From NCBI GenBank assembly GCA_018701215.1, contig JABIWH010000032.1, positions 87,636 to 151,635 on the forward strand: DNA of 64,000 nt, in the 5' to 3' direction. The notes beneath the pieces were generated by a model. It was not told where the DNA came from and made no database searches. It saw only the letters and a program-made list of their open reading frames with translations. This stretch comes from Rhodospirillaceae bacterium (GTDB lineage: Bacteria > Pseudomonadota > Alphaproteobacteria > GCA-2731375). The position numbers were made by a program, and so were the translations under genes. Each line of letters begins with the position of its first letter. Positions within the stretch are counted from its first letter, which is position 1. This document shows positions 56,240-64,000 of this stretch, one piece after another.

Positions 56240-57844
56240 ATGACCATCGACAGTTTTAATTACATCATCGTCGGCGCCGGCACCGCCGGCTGCGTGCTGG
56301 CCAATCGCCTATCGGCCGATCCGAAAACCTCCGTTCTATTGTTGGAGGCCGGGGGCAAGGACAACTACCACTGGATCCATATTCCTGTCGGTTATCTCTA
56401 TACCCTGGGTAATCCGCGTACGGATTGGTGCTTCAAGACGGAGGTCGAGGCCGGCCTGAACGGGCGCGCCATTGACTATGCCCGCGGCAAGGTGCTGGGC
56501 GGCTGCTCCTCCATCAACGGCATGATTTATATGCGCGGCCAGTCCCGCGACTATGACCAGTGGCGCCAGATGGGCAACGTTGGCTGGTCCTGGGACGATG
56601 TGCTGCCCTATTTCCGCAAGACCGAAGACCATTATGCCGGCGCCGATGACATGCATGGGGCGGGCGGCGAGTGGCGGGTCGAGGAACAGCGCCTGTCATG
56701 GGAGATCCTGGCTGCCTTCCGCGAGGCGGCGGCGGAGGTGGGCATCCCCAACACCGATGATTTCAACCGTGGCGACAATGAAGGTTGCGGCTATTTTCAA
56801 GTCAACCAGCGCCGCGGCCGGCGTTGGAGTGCCGCGACCGCTTTTTTGAAACCGGCCATGCAACGGCCCAATCTGAAGGTTCTCACCCACGCCCAGGCCA
56901 ACCGGATCATAATCGAGGATGGCCGCGCCACGGGCCTGGAATTCCGTCATGAAGGCAAGCCGACAACGGCCAACGCGCGTGGCGCGGTGATTTTATCCGG
57001 GGGCTCGGTGACTTCGCCGCAATTGCTGGAGTTGTCCGGCATCGGCCAAGGCGCGTTGCTGCAACAGCATGGCATCGCCGTACAGCACGAATTGCCCGGC
57101 GTCGGCGAAAACCTGCAGGACCATTTACAAGTCCGCCTGGTTTACAAGGTCGCCAATACCAGGACGCTCAATCTGCGCGCCAACAGCCTGCTTGGCAAGG
57201 CCGCCATGGGTATCGAGTATGCCCTGTTCAGGACCGGGCCCCTGACCATGTCACCGAGCCAGCTTGGCGCCTTCGCCAAGAGCGATCCCAGCAAGGAAAC
57301 CGCCAATATTCAGTATCATATCCAGCCGCTGAGCACGGATAAGCTGGGCGAGGATCTGCACCCGTTCGAGGCCTTTACCGCCTCGGTCTGCAATCTGCGC
57401 CCGGAAAGCCGGGGCAGCATCCACATATCTTCGTCCGACCCCATGCAACAGCCATCCATCCGGCCCAATTATCTTTCCACCGAGGCTGACCGCGCGGTTG
57501 CCGCCGATGCTATTCGTCTGACCCGCAAAATCTGTGCCGCGGATGCCTTGGCGCCCTACAGTCCGGAGGAATTCCGCCCCGGAGCCAGCGTCGGCGACAG
57601 CGACGAAGACCTGGCCAGGGCGGCGGGTGATCTGGCGACGACGATCTTCCATCCCGTCAGCACCTGCCGCATGGGCGATGACAATCTTGCGGTGGTTGAT
57701 GACCGCCTCAAGGTACACGGCGTCGCGGGCCTGCGCGTCGTCGATGCCTCGATCATGCCGACGATCACATCGGGCAACACTAATTCGCCGGTGGTGATGA
57801 TTGCGGAAAAAGCGGCTGAAATGATTATCCAGGATGACCGTTAA
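56240..57844 (+). CDS. GMC family FAD-dependent oxidoreductase (choline dehydrogenase-like)
   Basis: A 534-residue GMC flavoprotein that oxidises alcohols. The FAD fold is YIIVGAGTAGCVLANRLS, and GMC motifs appear as ARGKVLGGCSSINGMIYMRG and LSGGSVTSPQLLELSGIG. The catalytic His/Asn pair lies in the conserved C-terminal HPVSTCRMG and SGNTNSPVVMIAE segments. It resembles BetA-type alcohol dehydrogenases, but no betaine genes are nearby, so the substrate is open. AAAGG lies before the ATG. A 7-bp hairpin follows at 57855-57871. Confidence 0.93.
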   Translation: MTIDSFNYIIVGAGTAGCVLANRLSADPKTSVLLLEAGGKDNYHWIHIPVGYLYTLGNPRTDWCFKTEVEAGLNGRAIDYARGKVLGGCSSINGMIYMRGQSRDYDQWRQMGNVGWSWDDVLPYFRKTEDHYAGADDMHGAGGEWRVEEQRLSWEILAAFREAAAEVGIPNTDDFNRGDNEGCGYFQVNQRRGRRWSAATAFLKPAMQRPNLKVLTHAQANRIIIEDGRATGLEFRHEGKPTTANARGAVILSGGSVTSPQLLELSGIGQGALLQQHGIAVQHELPGVGENLQDHLQVRLVYKVANTRTLNLRANSLLGKAAMGIEYALFRTGPLTMSPSQLGAFAKSDPSKETANIQYHIQPLSTDKLGEDLHPFEAFTASVCNLRPESRGSIHISSSDPMQQPSIRPNYLSTEADRAVAADAIRLTRKICAADALAPYSPEEFRPGASVGDSDEDLARAAGDLATTIFHPVSTCRMGDDNLAVVDDRLKVHGVAGLRVVDASIMPTITSGNTNSPVVMIAEKAAEMIIQDDR

Positions 57845-57854
57845 ATGTTGAGGG

Positions 57855-57871
57855 ACGGTAATCCTTACCGT
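57855..57871 (+). other. Hairpin after GMC gene
   Basis: ACGGTAA and TTACCGT arms (7 bp, perfect) with a TCC loop, 10 bases after the GMC stop. No T-run follows, so it is a weak terminator candidate. It could equally be an RNA structure before the small gene at 57885. Confidence 0.35.
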
Positions 57872-57884
57872 AAGCTGCGCAACC

Positions 57885-58103
57885 ATGCTTAGCCTGCCAA
57901 AAATACTGCTGTTGCTCGCCGTGATCGCGGTGGTGGCGCTGCTGTCCAAATCCTTTCGGGGCCGGGGCGGAAAGTCTGACGATGACGGAGAGGTAAAGCA
58001 AAAAAACCAAGCATTGGACCTGAGCCAATGCGCGGTTTGCGGCAATTTCGTGGCCCCTGACAGTCGAGGTTGCGAGCGCGCTGATTGTCCGTTGGCGAAT
58101 TGA
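57885..58103 (+). CDS. Small membrane-anchored zinc-ribbon protein
   Basis: A 72-residue hypothetical protein. It has an N-terminal hydrophobic helix (ILLLLAVIAVVALL), then a basic and charged linker, then a C-terminal QCAVCGNFVAPDSRGCERADCPLAN-like Cys cluster: CAVC followed by two more Cys in GCERADC. The pattern fits a minimal zinc ribbon at the membrane. It lies between the GMC gene and glyQ, with its own ATG. I do not recognise a named family. Codon use looks like that of its neighbours, and its conserved-looking design supports a real gene. Confidence 0.65.
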   Translation: MLSLPKILLLLAVIAVVALLSKSFRGRGGKSDDDGEVKQKNQALDLSQCAVCGNFVAPDSRGCERADCPLAN

Positions 58104-58192
58104 GGCAACAGCCATTGCCATTGACGGGAGCGGCCATTAGGTTGCGGCAAATCTTTAATCCGCTTTCATTGTCTCACGGGTAAGTCATTGCC

Positions 58193-59113
58193 ATGACGGC
58201 CACGCCGCATTTCAATACCAAGACCTTTCAAGGGCTGATCCTAGCCCTGCAACACTATTGGTCGGAGCAGGGCTGCGTCATTCTGCAGCCCTATGACATG
58301 GAGGTGGGCGCCGGTACCTTCCATTGGGCCACCACCTTGCGCTCGCTGGGCAGCAAAAGCTGGAACGCGGCCTATGTGCAGCCCTCGCGCCGGCCCACCG
58401 ACGGCCGTTACGGCGAAAACCCGAACCGGCTGCAGCATTACTACCAGTTCCAGGTGATCATGAAGCCGTCCCCCCCCGATTTGCAGGAGCTTTATCTGGG
58501 CAGCCTGGCGGCGATCGGGCTGGATGCCTCGAACCACGACATCCGCTTTGTCGAGGATGATTGGGAAAGCCCCACCTTGGGTGCCTGGGGCCTGGGTTGG
58601 GAAGTCTGGTGCGACGGTATGGAGGTCAGCCAGTTCACCTATTTCCAACAAGTCGGCGGCTTTGATTGCAACCCGGTCTCGGGCGAGCTGACATACGGCC
58701 TGGAGCGCCTGGCCATGTACGTGCAGGGCGTTGACCATTTTCAGCAGCTGGCCTGGAATGAGCCGGGAACCGAACGATCCAGAACCTATGCCGATGTCTA
58801 CCTGGCGGCGGAACAGCAGTTCTCCGCCTACAACTTCGATCATGCCAATACCGAGATGCTGTTCCGCCATTTCGCCGACGCCGAAGTCGAATGCGCCGCG
58901 CTGGTTGAGGCGGCGCTACCCTTGCCGGCCTATGATCAGTGCATCAAGGCATCCCATCTGTTTAACCTGCTGGATGCGCGCGGGGTCATCTCAGTAACGG
59001 AACGCGCCGCCTATATCGGCCGGGTCCGCGAATTGGCCAAGGCCTGCGCCACTGCCTACCTGGTTGCCGAGGGTGAACTCACCCCTGATGGTGTAATGGG
59101 GGGGGCGGCCTGA
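58193..59113 (+). CDS. glyQ: Glycine-tRNA ligase alpha subunit
   Basis: A 306-residue catalytic subunit of the bacterial alpha2-beta2 glycyl-tRNA synthetase. It opens with [19 protein letters not shown] and continues with the family segments [39 protein letters not shown] and [20 protein letters not shown]. Length matches. The G-rich end (nine G in a row of ten near 59101) runs into an overlap of one base with glyS (TGATG), so the subunits are translationally coupled. Confidence 0.97.
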   Translation: MTATPHFNTKTFQGLILALQHYWSEQGCVILQPYDMEVGAGTFHWATTLRSLGSKSWNAAYVQPSRRPTDGRYGENPNRLQHYYQFQVIMKPSPPDLQELYLGSLAAIGLDASNHDIRFVEDDWESPTLGAWGLGWEVWCDGMEVSQFTYFQQVGGFDCNPVSGELTYGLERLAMYVQGVDHFQQLAWNEPGTERSRTYADVYLAAEQQFSAYNFDHANTEMLFRHFADAEVECAALVEAALPLPAYDQCIKASHLFNLLDARGVISVTERAAYIGRVRELAKACATAYLVAEGELTPDGVMGGAA

Positions 59114-61167
59114 TGGCGGATTTGTTGTTGGAGCTGTTTGGCGAGGAAATTCCCGCCCGCATGCAGGCCCGTGCGGCCGATGATCTGAAACGTCTGGTCA
59201 CGGCCAGCCTGAAAGCGGCGGAATTGCCCATTGAGGCAGCCGAGGCGTATGTCACGCCCCGGCGCCTGATCCTGCATATTACCGGGCTGCCCCTGGCCCA
59301 GCCGGATGTGCGGGAGGAAAAACGCGGCCCCAAGGTTGATGCACCGGAAAAAGCCATCGAAGGCTTTCTGCGCGGCAATGGCGTTACGCGCGCGCAATGT
59401 GAAGAGCGGGAGCTGCCCAAGGGCAAATTCCTGTTTGCCGTTATCGAGCGTCAGGGCCGGCCCACGGCAGAGGTCCTGGCCGAGTTTCTGCCAACCGCCT
59501 TTGCCGATCTGCCATGGCCGAAATCCATGCGCTGGGGTGCCGGGACCATCCGCTGGGTGCGCCCGCTGCATTCGATCATCGCGCTGCTCGACGGCGCCGT
59601 GGTGCCGCTATCGTTTGCCGGCATTGACAGCGGCGATACCACAAAAGGTCACCGCTTCCATGCGCCCGAGGCGTTCGCGGTCAAGGATTTCGCCGATTAC
59701 CAGGAAAAATTGGCGGCGGCCAAGGTTCTGATCGATGCTGCCGAGCGGCGCCGGCGCATCGCCGAGGGCGCGGCGCAACTAGCCCAGGAGGCCGGCTTAC
59801 GCCTGGTGGCCGATGACGGCCTGGTGGCCGAGATCGCCGGCCTTGTGGAATGGCCGGTGCCCGTATTGGGCAACTTCGATCGCCGTTTCCTAGATGTCCC
59901 GGCGGAGGTTCTGGTCACCACCATGAAGGTGAACCAGAAATATCTTTCCCTGCGCGATGGCGACGGCAAGCTGGCGCCGAATTTCATTACCGTGGCGAAC
60001 CTGGAAGCCCAGGATGGTGGTAGGCAGATCATCGCCGGCAATGAATACGTACTGACCGCCCGTCTGGCGGATGCGGAATTTTTCTGGACCCAGGATAAGA
60101 AAAAAACCCTGGAAAGCCGCCTGCCGGCCCTGGACGAGATGGTTTTCCACGCCAAGCTGGGCAGTCTGGGGCAAAAAATCATCCGTCTGGAAAATTTGTC
60201 CGCCGCCCTGGCGCAATTCGTACCCGGCGCGAATGGCGAAACGGCGCGCCGCGCCGCGCATTTGTGCAAGGCCGATCTGGTCAGCGACATGGTCTATGAA
60301 TTTCCCGAGGTCCAGGGCGTCATGGGCCGCTATTACGCCTTGAATGATGGCGAGGGCGAGGATGTGGCGCAGGCGATCATGCAGCATTATTCACCGGCCG
60401 GGCCGTCCGACGATTGCCCAACGGCACCGACCGCCGTGTGTGTCGCCCTTGCCGATAAGCTGGATATTCTGGTTGGTTTCTGGGCCATCGATGAAAAGCC
60501 TACGGGTTCCCGCGATCCCTTCGCCCTGCGCCGGGCCGCCCTGGGCGTAATCCGCATGGTCTTGGAGAACGAACTGCGTCTGCCCCTGAAAGAGGCCTTC
60601 GCCCTGGCCCTTGACGGCTATCAGTTCGAAGAAGGTGACGACGACAGTCTGCTGGATTTCTTCGCCGACCGCCTGAAGGTGCACTTGCGCGAACAGGGCG
60701 TGCGCCATGATCTGGTGCAAGCGGTCTTTGCCCTGGGTGGTGAAGACGATCTGGTGCGCCTGATCGCGCGGGTTAACGCACTGGACAGCTTTCTGGGCAG
60801 TGAAGATGGCGCCAACCTGCTGGTCGCCTACCGCCGCGCCGCCAACATTCTGCGTATCGAGGAAAAGAAGGACGGTGTGGCACATGACGGCGCCGTTGAC
60901 GCCAGACTATTGCAACAGGACCAGGAAACGGCCCTGGCGCAGGCCTTGGCTCAAGCGGTAGAGAAGATCGATGGCGCGTTGAGCGGCGAAGACTTCGCCG
61001 GCGCCATGGCGGCCATGGCCGGTCTAAGGCAGCCGGTTGACCAGTTTTTTGATGCCGTGACCGTGAACGCCAACGATAGTGCGCTGCGTGGCAATCGCTT
61101 ACGACTGTTGTCGCAAATTCGCGGAACCTTACACAAGGTTGCCGATTTCAGTGAAATTGAAGGCTGA
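59113..61167 (+). CDS. glyS: Glycine-tRNA ligase beta subunit
   Basis: A 684-residue beta subunit that binds tRNA-Gly. The N-terminus ADLLLELFGEEIPARMQARA is diagnostic. Later family segments are RLILHITGLPLAQPDVREE, TTMKVNQKYLSLRDGDGKL and GSRDPFALRRAALGVIRM, and a C-terminal DALR-like domain ends FSEIEG. It overlaps glyQ by one base and precedes ppdK by 25 bases. A GARS-type single-chain enzyme is not present here, so this pair should serve the cell. Confidence 0.97.
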   Translation: MADLLLELFGEEIPARMQARAADDLKRLVTASLKAAELPIEAAEAYVTPRRLILHITGLPLAQPDVREEKRGPKVDAPEKAIEGFLRGNGVTRAQCEERELPKGKFLFAVIERQGRPTAEVLAEFLPTAFADLPWPKSMRWGAGTIRWVRPLHSIIALLDGAVVPLSFAGIDSGDTTKGHRFHAPEAFAVKDFADYQEKLAAAKVLIDAAERRRRIAEGAAQLAQEAGLRLVADDGLVAEIAGLVEWPVPVLGNFDRRFLDVPAEVLVTTMKVNQKYLSLRDGDGKLAPNFITVANLEAQDGGRQIIAGNEYVLTARLADAEFFWTQDKKKTLESRLPALDEMVFHAKLGSLGQKIIRLENLSAALAQFVPGANGETARRAAHLCKADLVSDMVYEFPEVQGVMGRYYALNDGEGEDVAQAIMQHYSPAGPSDDCPTAPTAVCVALADKLDILVGFWAIDEKPTGSRDPFALRRAALGVIRMVLENELRLPLKEAFALALDGYQFEEGDDDSLLDFFADRLKVHLREQGVRHDLVQAVFALGGEDDLVRLIARVNALDSFLGSEDGANLLVAYRRAANILRIEEKKDGVAHDGAVDARLLQQDQETALAQALAQAVEKIDGALSGEDFAGAMAAMAGLRQPVDQFFDAVTVNANDSALRGNRLRLLSQIRGTLHKVADFSEIEG

Positions 61168-61192
61168 AAAGAAAACACCGAAGGGTACTGCC

Positions 61193-63859
61193 ATGACAAA
61201 ATGGGTTTACAGCTTTGGCGGCGGCCAGGCCGACGGTGGCGCGGGGGACAAGAACCTCCTTGGCGGCAAGGGCGCCAACCTGGCCGAAATGTCCGGTCTG
61301 GGGCTGCCGGTGCCTTCTGGTTTTACCCTGACGACCGAAGTCTGCACCGCCTATTACGACAACGGCGAAAGCTATCCCGATGATTTGGCGGACCAGGTTG
61401 CCGATGCCATGGCCTTGATGGAGGAAACCGCCGGCGCCAAGTTTGGCGATCAGGAAAATCCACTGTTGGTTTCGGTCCGCTCTGGCGCCCGGGCCTCAAT
61501 GCCGGGCATGATGGATACGGTTTTGAACCTGGGCCTGAATGACGACACCGTGCAGGCCCTGGCCCGGAGCAGCGGCAACGAACGCTTTGCCTGGGACAGC
61601 TATCGCCGCTTCATTCAGATGTATTCCGATGTGGTTCTAGGCATCGATCATTATAATTTTGAAGGGCTGCTGGAAGATTTGAAGGAAGAAAAAGATCTCC
61701 GCCTGGACACTGACCTTTCAGCGGATGATCTGCGCCAACTGGTTGATCGCTTCAAGGCCGAGGTGGAAGGCGCCCTCGGCGAGGCTTTTCCCCAGGATGT
61801 GACGGCGCAGCTTTGGGGCGCCATTGGTGCCGTCTTCGGCTCGTGGCAAAACGCCCGCGCCGTTACCTATCGCCGCCTGCATGATATTCCCGCCGCCTGG
61901 GGTACCGCCGTCAATATCCAGGCCATGGTGTTCGGCAACATGGGCGAGGATTCGGCAACCGGCGTTGCCTTTACCCGCGATCCCTCCACGGGCGACAAAC
62001 GCTTCTTTGGCGAATATCTGATCAATGCCCAGGGCGAGGATGTGGTCGCCGGCATCCGCACGCCCCAACATCTGACCAAGGTGGCGCGCACGGAGGCCGG
62101 GGACGACAAGCCGTCTCTGGAAGAGGTGATGCCGGCAATTTTTAGCGAGCTGGAAGCAATCTATCAGCACCTGGAAGCCCATTACCGGGATATGCAGGAT
62201 ATCGAATTCACGGTGCAGCGGGGCACGTTGTATATGCTGCAGACCCGGTCCGGCAAGCGCACCGCCGAGGCCGCCATCAAAATTGCGGTGGAAATGGCCA
62301 ACGAAGGCCTATTGAGCCGGGAAGAAGCCGTTCTGCGCGTGGCACCGGATAGTCTGGACCAGCTGCTGCACCCGACCCTGGATCCCGACGCCGAACGCCA
62401 GGTTATCGGCCACGGGCTACCGGCCTCTCCGGGCGCCGCCACCGGCAAGGTCGCGTTTTCCGCTGATCAGGCCGAAAGTCTGGCCGCCCAAGGCGAGAGT
62501 ATTCTGCTGGTGCGGATCGAAACCTCGCCAGAGGACATCCACGGCATGCACGCGGCCCAGGGCATCCTCACCTCCCGCGGCGGCATGACCAGCCATGCGG
62601 CTGTGGTGGCGCGCGGTATGGGCCGGCCCTGTGTCTCGGGCGCGGGGCAATTGCGCATCGATTATAAAAGCCAAACCATGCAGGTTGGCGATATCGCCAT
62701 TACCGCGGGTGACGTCATCACCATCGACGGCAGCAGCGGTGAGGTCATGCTGGGCGAGGTCGCGACCATACAGCCCAAGTTATCAGGCGATTTTGGCACC
62801 CTGATGGGCTGGGCGGACGGGCTTCGCCAGCTTGGCATCCGCACCAATGCCGAAACCCCGGCAGAAGCAACAGCGGCGATCGAATTCGGCGCCGAAGGCA
62901 TCGGGTTGTGTCGTACCGAACATATGTTCTTCGATGCCGACCGCATTCTGGCGGTGCGCGAGATGATCTTGGCCGAGGACCTGGCGGGCCGGCAGACCGC
63001 CTTGGCCAAGATTTTACCCATGCAGCGTCAGGATTTTGTCGATCTGTTCACGATCATGACCGGCCTGCCCGTGACGATCCGGCTGTTGGATCCGCCATTG
63101 CACGAGTTTCTGCCGAAATCCGACGACGAACTGGCGCAACTGGCCAGTGTCACCGGCGCCACGGTAGAGGACCTGCGCTTCCGCGCCAATCAGCTGCACG
63201 AATATAATCCCATGCTGGGCCATCGCGGCTGCCGCCTTGGCATTTCCTACCCTGAAATTTACGAGATGCAGGCCCGCGCCATTTTCGAGGCCGCCGCCAT
63301 TGTCAGCGCCGAACAAGGCGAGACCGTGGTGCCGGAAGTGATGATCCCGCTTATTGCCAGCAAAGCGGAATTTGTCTTCCTGCAGGAACGTATTGCCGCC
63401 GTTGCCGACCAGGTTGCAGCGGAACACGGGGGCGCGTTGGAGTATTTGATCGGCACCATGATCGAGCTGCCACGCGCCGCCTTGCGGGCCGGTGAAATCG
63501 CGGAAGAAGCTGAGTTTTTCTCGTTTGGGACCAACGATCTGACCCAGACGGTATTCGGCATCAGCCGCGACGATTCGGCCGGTTTTCTGGAGGATTACCG
63601 CGACAAGGGTATTCTTGACGGTGATCCATTCGCGACCTTGGACCAGGACGGCGTCGGAGAGATGGTGGCGCTGGCGGCGGAGCGCGGGCGCGGCAGCCGA
63701 AGCGATCTTAAATTGGGTATCTGCGGGGAACACGGCGGCGATCCGGCATCAATCGCGTTTTGCCAATCCATCGGTCTGGACTATGTCTCGTGCTCACCCT
63801 TCCGGGTGCCGATCGCGCGGCTTGCCGCCGCGCAGGCGGCAGTCAACAATAGCGATTGA
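61193..63859 (+). CDS. ppdK: Pyruvate, phosphate dikinase
   Basis: An 888-residue enzyme interconverting pyruvate, ATP and phosphate with PEP, AMP and pyrophosphate. It has an N-terminal ATP-grasp domain (KNLLGGKGANLAEMSGLGLP, VSVRSGARASMPGMMDT), the phospho-His swivelling domain with H468 in GGMTSHAAVVARGMG, and a C-terminal PEP/pyruvate TIM barrel ending with CGEHGGDPAS and VSCSPFRVPIARL. I used ATG 61193 (MTKWVYSFGGG) with AAGGG upstream. It follows glyS by 25 bases, a neighbourhood common in alphaproteobacteria. Confidence 0.97.
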   Translation: MTKWVYSFGGGQADGGAGDKNLLGGKGANLAEMSGLGLPVPSGFTLTTEVCTAYYDNGESYPDDLADQVADAMALMEETAGAKFGDQENPLLVSVRSGARASMPGMMDTVLNLGLNDDTVQALARSSGNERFAWDSYRRFIQMYSDVVLGIDHYNFEGLLEDLKEEKDLRLDTDLSADDLRQLVDRFKAEVEGALGEAFPQDVTAQLWGAIGAVFGSWQNARAVTYRRLHDIPAAWGTAVNIQAMVFGNMGEDSATGVAFTRDPSTGDKRFFGEYLINAQGEDVVAGIRTPQHLTKVARTEAGDDKPSLEEVMPAIFSELEAIYQHLEAHYRDMQDIEFTVQRGTLYMLQTRSGKRTAEAAIKIAVEMANEGLLSREEAVLRVAPDSLDQLLHPTLDPDAERQVIGHGLPASPGAATGKVAFSADQAESLAAQGESILLVRIETSPEDIHGMHAAQGILTSRGGMTSHAAVVARGMGRPCVSGAGQLRIDYKSQTMQVGDIAITAGDVITIDGSSGEVMLGEVATIQPKLSGDFGTLMGWADGLRQLGIRTNAETPAEATAAIEFGAEGIGLCRTEHMFFDADRILAVREMILAEDLAGRQTALAKILPMQRQDFVDLFTIMTGLPVTIRLLDPPLHEFLPKSDDELAQLASVTGATVEDLRFRANQLHEYNPMLGHRGCRLGISYPEIYEMQARAIFEAAAIVSAEQGETVVPEVMIPLIASKAEFVFLQERIAAVADQVAAEHGGALEYLIGTMIELPRAALRAGEIAEEAEFFSFGTNDLTQTVFGISRDDSAGFLEDYRDKGILDGDPFATLDQDGVGEMVALAAERGRGSRSDLKLGICGEHGGDPASIAFCQSIGLDYVSCSPFRVPIARLAAAQAAVNNSD

Positions 63860-63884
63860 AGCTAGCCCATTTTCGAGATTGAAT

Positions 63885-63950
63885 GATTCAATTCTGATCT
63901 GAAGGGATTCCCATTTTGCTCGGTTCATGATTCTCTAGTTGCGATGATTC
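63885..63950. promoter_or_regulatory. Four GATTC sites upstream of transposase-like start
   Basis: GATTC occurs at 63885, 63906, 63929 and 63946 in the 105-base gap between ppdK and the transposase-like gene. A small hairpin ATTGAA-TGA-TTCAAT lies at 63878-63892. GATTC fits the CcrM methylation site GANTC. The density is unusual for GC-rich DNA. The gap also probably holds the left end of the insertion sequence, but its terminal repeat could not be placed without the right end. Confidence 0.4.
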
Positions 63951-63964
63951 GCAGAGGAGATCCC

Positions 63965-64000
63965 ATGGCCAAGGTCTATTCGCAGGATTTACGCGAACGC
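63965..64000 (+). mobile_element. Start of IS630-family transposase gene (partial, cut by window end)
   Basis: Only 12 codons are in the window: MAKVYSQDLRER. This matches the very typical N-terminus of IS630-family transposase OrfA/helix-turn-helix proteins (M-x-x-x-Y-S-x-D-L-R-x-R). A strong ribosome-binding site, GAGGAGATCCC, lies directly upstream. The rest of the gene and the element ends lie beyond 64000. Whether it is intact or broken cannot be told. Confidence 0.72.

Overview
The window looks like a chromosomal segment of an alphaproteobacterium, probably of the Rhodospirillales or a close relative. The support is indirect: a GC-rich composition, an aa3 cytochrome oxidase operon with the alphaproteobacterial order coxB-coxA-ctaB-(small gene)-ctaG-coxC-DUF983-SURF1, a CpdR-like response regulator beside hpt, the double-length alphaproteobacterial dCTP deaminase, and a B12-dependent ribonucleotide reductase. 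No rRNA, tRNA, CRISPR array or prophage was seen. The right edge cuts into what looks like an IS630-family transposase.

Layout. 1-11431 (minus strand): one long run from coxB through the oxidase genes and assembly factors into an M32 carboxypeptidase, threonine synthase, an M16 peptidase, a GNAT acetyltransferase and DUF167. A palindromic FNR/FixK-like site lies upstream of coxB. 11812-14351 (plus): TldD and a stand-alone DnaB-like ATPase, followed by a MITE-like repeat wedged between convergent genes. 14626-19763: an SGNH hydrolase, a dienelactone hydrolase, a duplicated pentapeptide-repeat protein, a response regulator and dCTP deaminase. 20023-25057: an apparent catabolic island with an enolase-superfamily enzyme, two TcuA-like flavoproteins and a racemase-fold protein lacking both catalytic cysteines. 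25150-26995: cpdR, hpt and a zinc-ribbon/DUF3426 protein. 27000-27394: a structure-rich gap with a terminator-like hairpin and a 29-bp-arm palindrome. 27395-30435: ftsE-ftsX-ydcF-plsC. 30520-32871: nrdJ.

32990-49228 is a mosaic of accessory metabolism and signalling: SDR, serine hydrolase, a FIST sensor with a GAF/class III cyclase and an amidase, a TPP enzyme divergent from an unknown protein, a permuted-looking CoA-transferase and MscS, then leucyl aminopeptidase, GST, an orphan TAXI binding protein, two hotdog thioesterases and a DHDPS-family aldolase. 49425-54220 is the core replication block dnaN-recF-gyrB, without dnaA beside it. It continues into a class A PBP, a GMC oxidoreductase, a tiny membrane zinc-ribbon protein, glyQ-glyS and pyruvate phosphate dikinase (ends 63859).

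The most promising loci for a second look are the 20-25 kb catabolic island with altered active sites, the FIST-cyclase pair, the TPP/CoA-transferase cluster, the stand-alone DnaB-like ATPase, and the structured non-coding DNA at 14365-14629 and 27206-27332. All functional calls rest on motif recognition by eye; no database search was run.
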